From Propionibacteriaceae bacterium UBA6122 (GTDB lineage: Bacteria > Actinomycetota > Actinomycetes > Propionibacteriales > Propionibacteriaceae), in contig DIVW01000034.1 of assembly GCA_002428365.1 (NCBI GenBank), forward strand, positions 1 through 14,148: a stretch of 14,148 nt of DNA, in the 5' to 3' direction. Position 1 is the first letter of the stretch, and each line of letters opens with the position of its first letter. This document shows positions 13,853 through 14,148 of this stretch, piece by piece. The notes below the pieces were generated by a model. That model ran no database searches. It saw only the letters and a list, made by a program, of their open reading frames with translations, and was not told the origin of the DNA. A program made the translations under genes and the position numbers.

Positions 13853-14148
13853 TCAGCGCTCCCCCTGCTGGCGCCGCCACCGAACTCCGGCGTCGATGAA
13901 GCCGTCCAAATCACCGTCGAACACCGCCTCGGGGTTACCGACCTCGTGATTGGTTCGCAGGTCCTTCACCATTTGATAGGGGTGCAACACGTAGGAGCGC
14001 ATCTGCGAACCCCAGGAGTTGCCGCCGTCGCCCTTCAACTCGCGCATCTCGGCGTCCTTCTCGGCCCGAGCCCGCTCCAGCAACCGGGATTGCAGCACTC
14101 GCAGGGCGGCAGCCTTGTTCTGCAGCTGGGACTTCTCGTTCTGGCAGG
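13853..14148 (-). CDS. prfB: Peptide chain release factor 2, 3' part only
   Basis: The C-terminal 97 codons or so and the stop of RF2; the 5' part lies beyond the right edge. Visible from the edge is CQNEKSQLQNKAAALRVLQSR, followed by GDGGNSWGSQMRSYVLHPYQMVKDLRT and the ending FDGDLDGFIDAGVRWRR, which is the RF2 rather than RF1 C-terminus. RF2 releases finished proteins at UGA and UAA codons. Position upstream of ftsE-ftsX is the usual actinobacterial order. The GGQ and SPF motifs and any programmed frameshift site cannot be checked here. Confidence 0.95.
   Translation of the reverse strand, partial: CQNEKSQLQNKAAALRVLQSRLLERARAEKDAEMRELKGDGGNSWGSQMRSYVLHPYQMVKDLRTNHEVGNPEAVFDGDLDGFIDAGVRWRRQQGER

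Noticed and set aside
13853..14148. Release factor 1 (prfA)
   Set aside because: The SWGSQMRSYVLHPYQMVKDLRT segment and the ending, together with the position before ftsE, are those of RF2.
1..14148. CRISPR arrays, insertion sequences, prophage or defence islands
   Set aside because: No regular repeat-spacer units, transposase or phage motifs were found. The genes are core chromosomal ones with consistent base composition.

Overview
The window is a gene-dense, high-GC stretch of an actinobacterial chromosome. The evidence is the gene content and order: mtrA-mtrB-lpqB-comF, and prfB-ftsE-ftsX-M23 peptidase-smpB with ssrA nearby. Frequent GTG starts, a GlnR-like operator and a tmRNA tag ending in FALAA agree. 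The tag (ADSNRTDFALAA) and the gene order suggest the Propionibacteriales, but the lineage below phylum is inference. No phage, insertion sequence, CRISPR array or plasmid gene was seen.

Nitrogen block (1-1982, + strand). The 3' end of a PII gene ends at a strong hairpin terminator. A 160-base control region follows, with a run of GTNAC/CGAAN half-sites spaced about 11 bases like a GlnR operator. An ammonium transporter gene comes next, overlapping a second, complete PII gene by 4 bases. The transporter has Glu where the first histidine of the conserved pore pair is expected.

Signalling and envelope block (2010-7319, - strand). In transcription order this is yqgE/algH family, mtrA, mtrB, lpqB and comF. 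Close spacing and overlaps suggest one transcript. MtrAB-LpqB is the actinobacterial two-component system, with its lipoprotein partner, that ties cell-wall homeostasis to division.

tmRNA and FKBP region (7320-8367). A complete ssrA gene lies on the - strand, followed by a long hairpin that is probably its terminator. Upstream of it is a 187-base divergent region with a perfect 25-bp inverted repeat, then a complete FKBP-type prolyl isomerase on the + strand.

Division and translation-rescue block (8370-14148, - strand). In transcription order this is prfB (3' part only), ftsE, ftsX, a coiled-coil M23 peptidase, smpB and a DUF2207 membrane protein. FtsEX is an ABC-like complex that activates peptidoglycan hydrolases, and the adjacent M23 protein is its probable client. 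SmpB is the partner of the tmRNA encoded about 2.5 kb away, and RF2 handles normal termination.

Nothing here is an obviously new system. The best leads are the Glu/His pore of the transporter, the perfect inverted repeat beside ssrA, a CTTAG[G/C]TTGC motif shared by that repeat and the prfB-ftsE gap, and the possibility that MtrA also acts at the GlnR-like operator. All identifications come from reading motifs; no database search was run.
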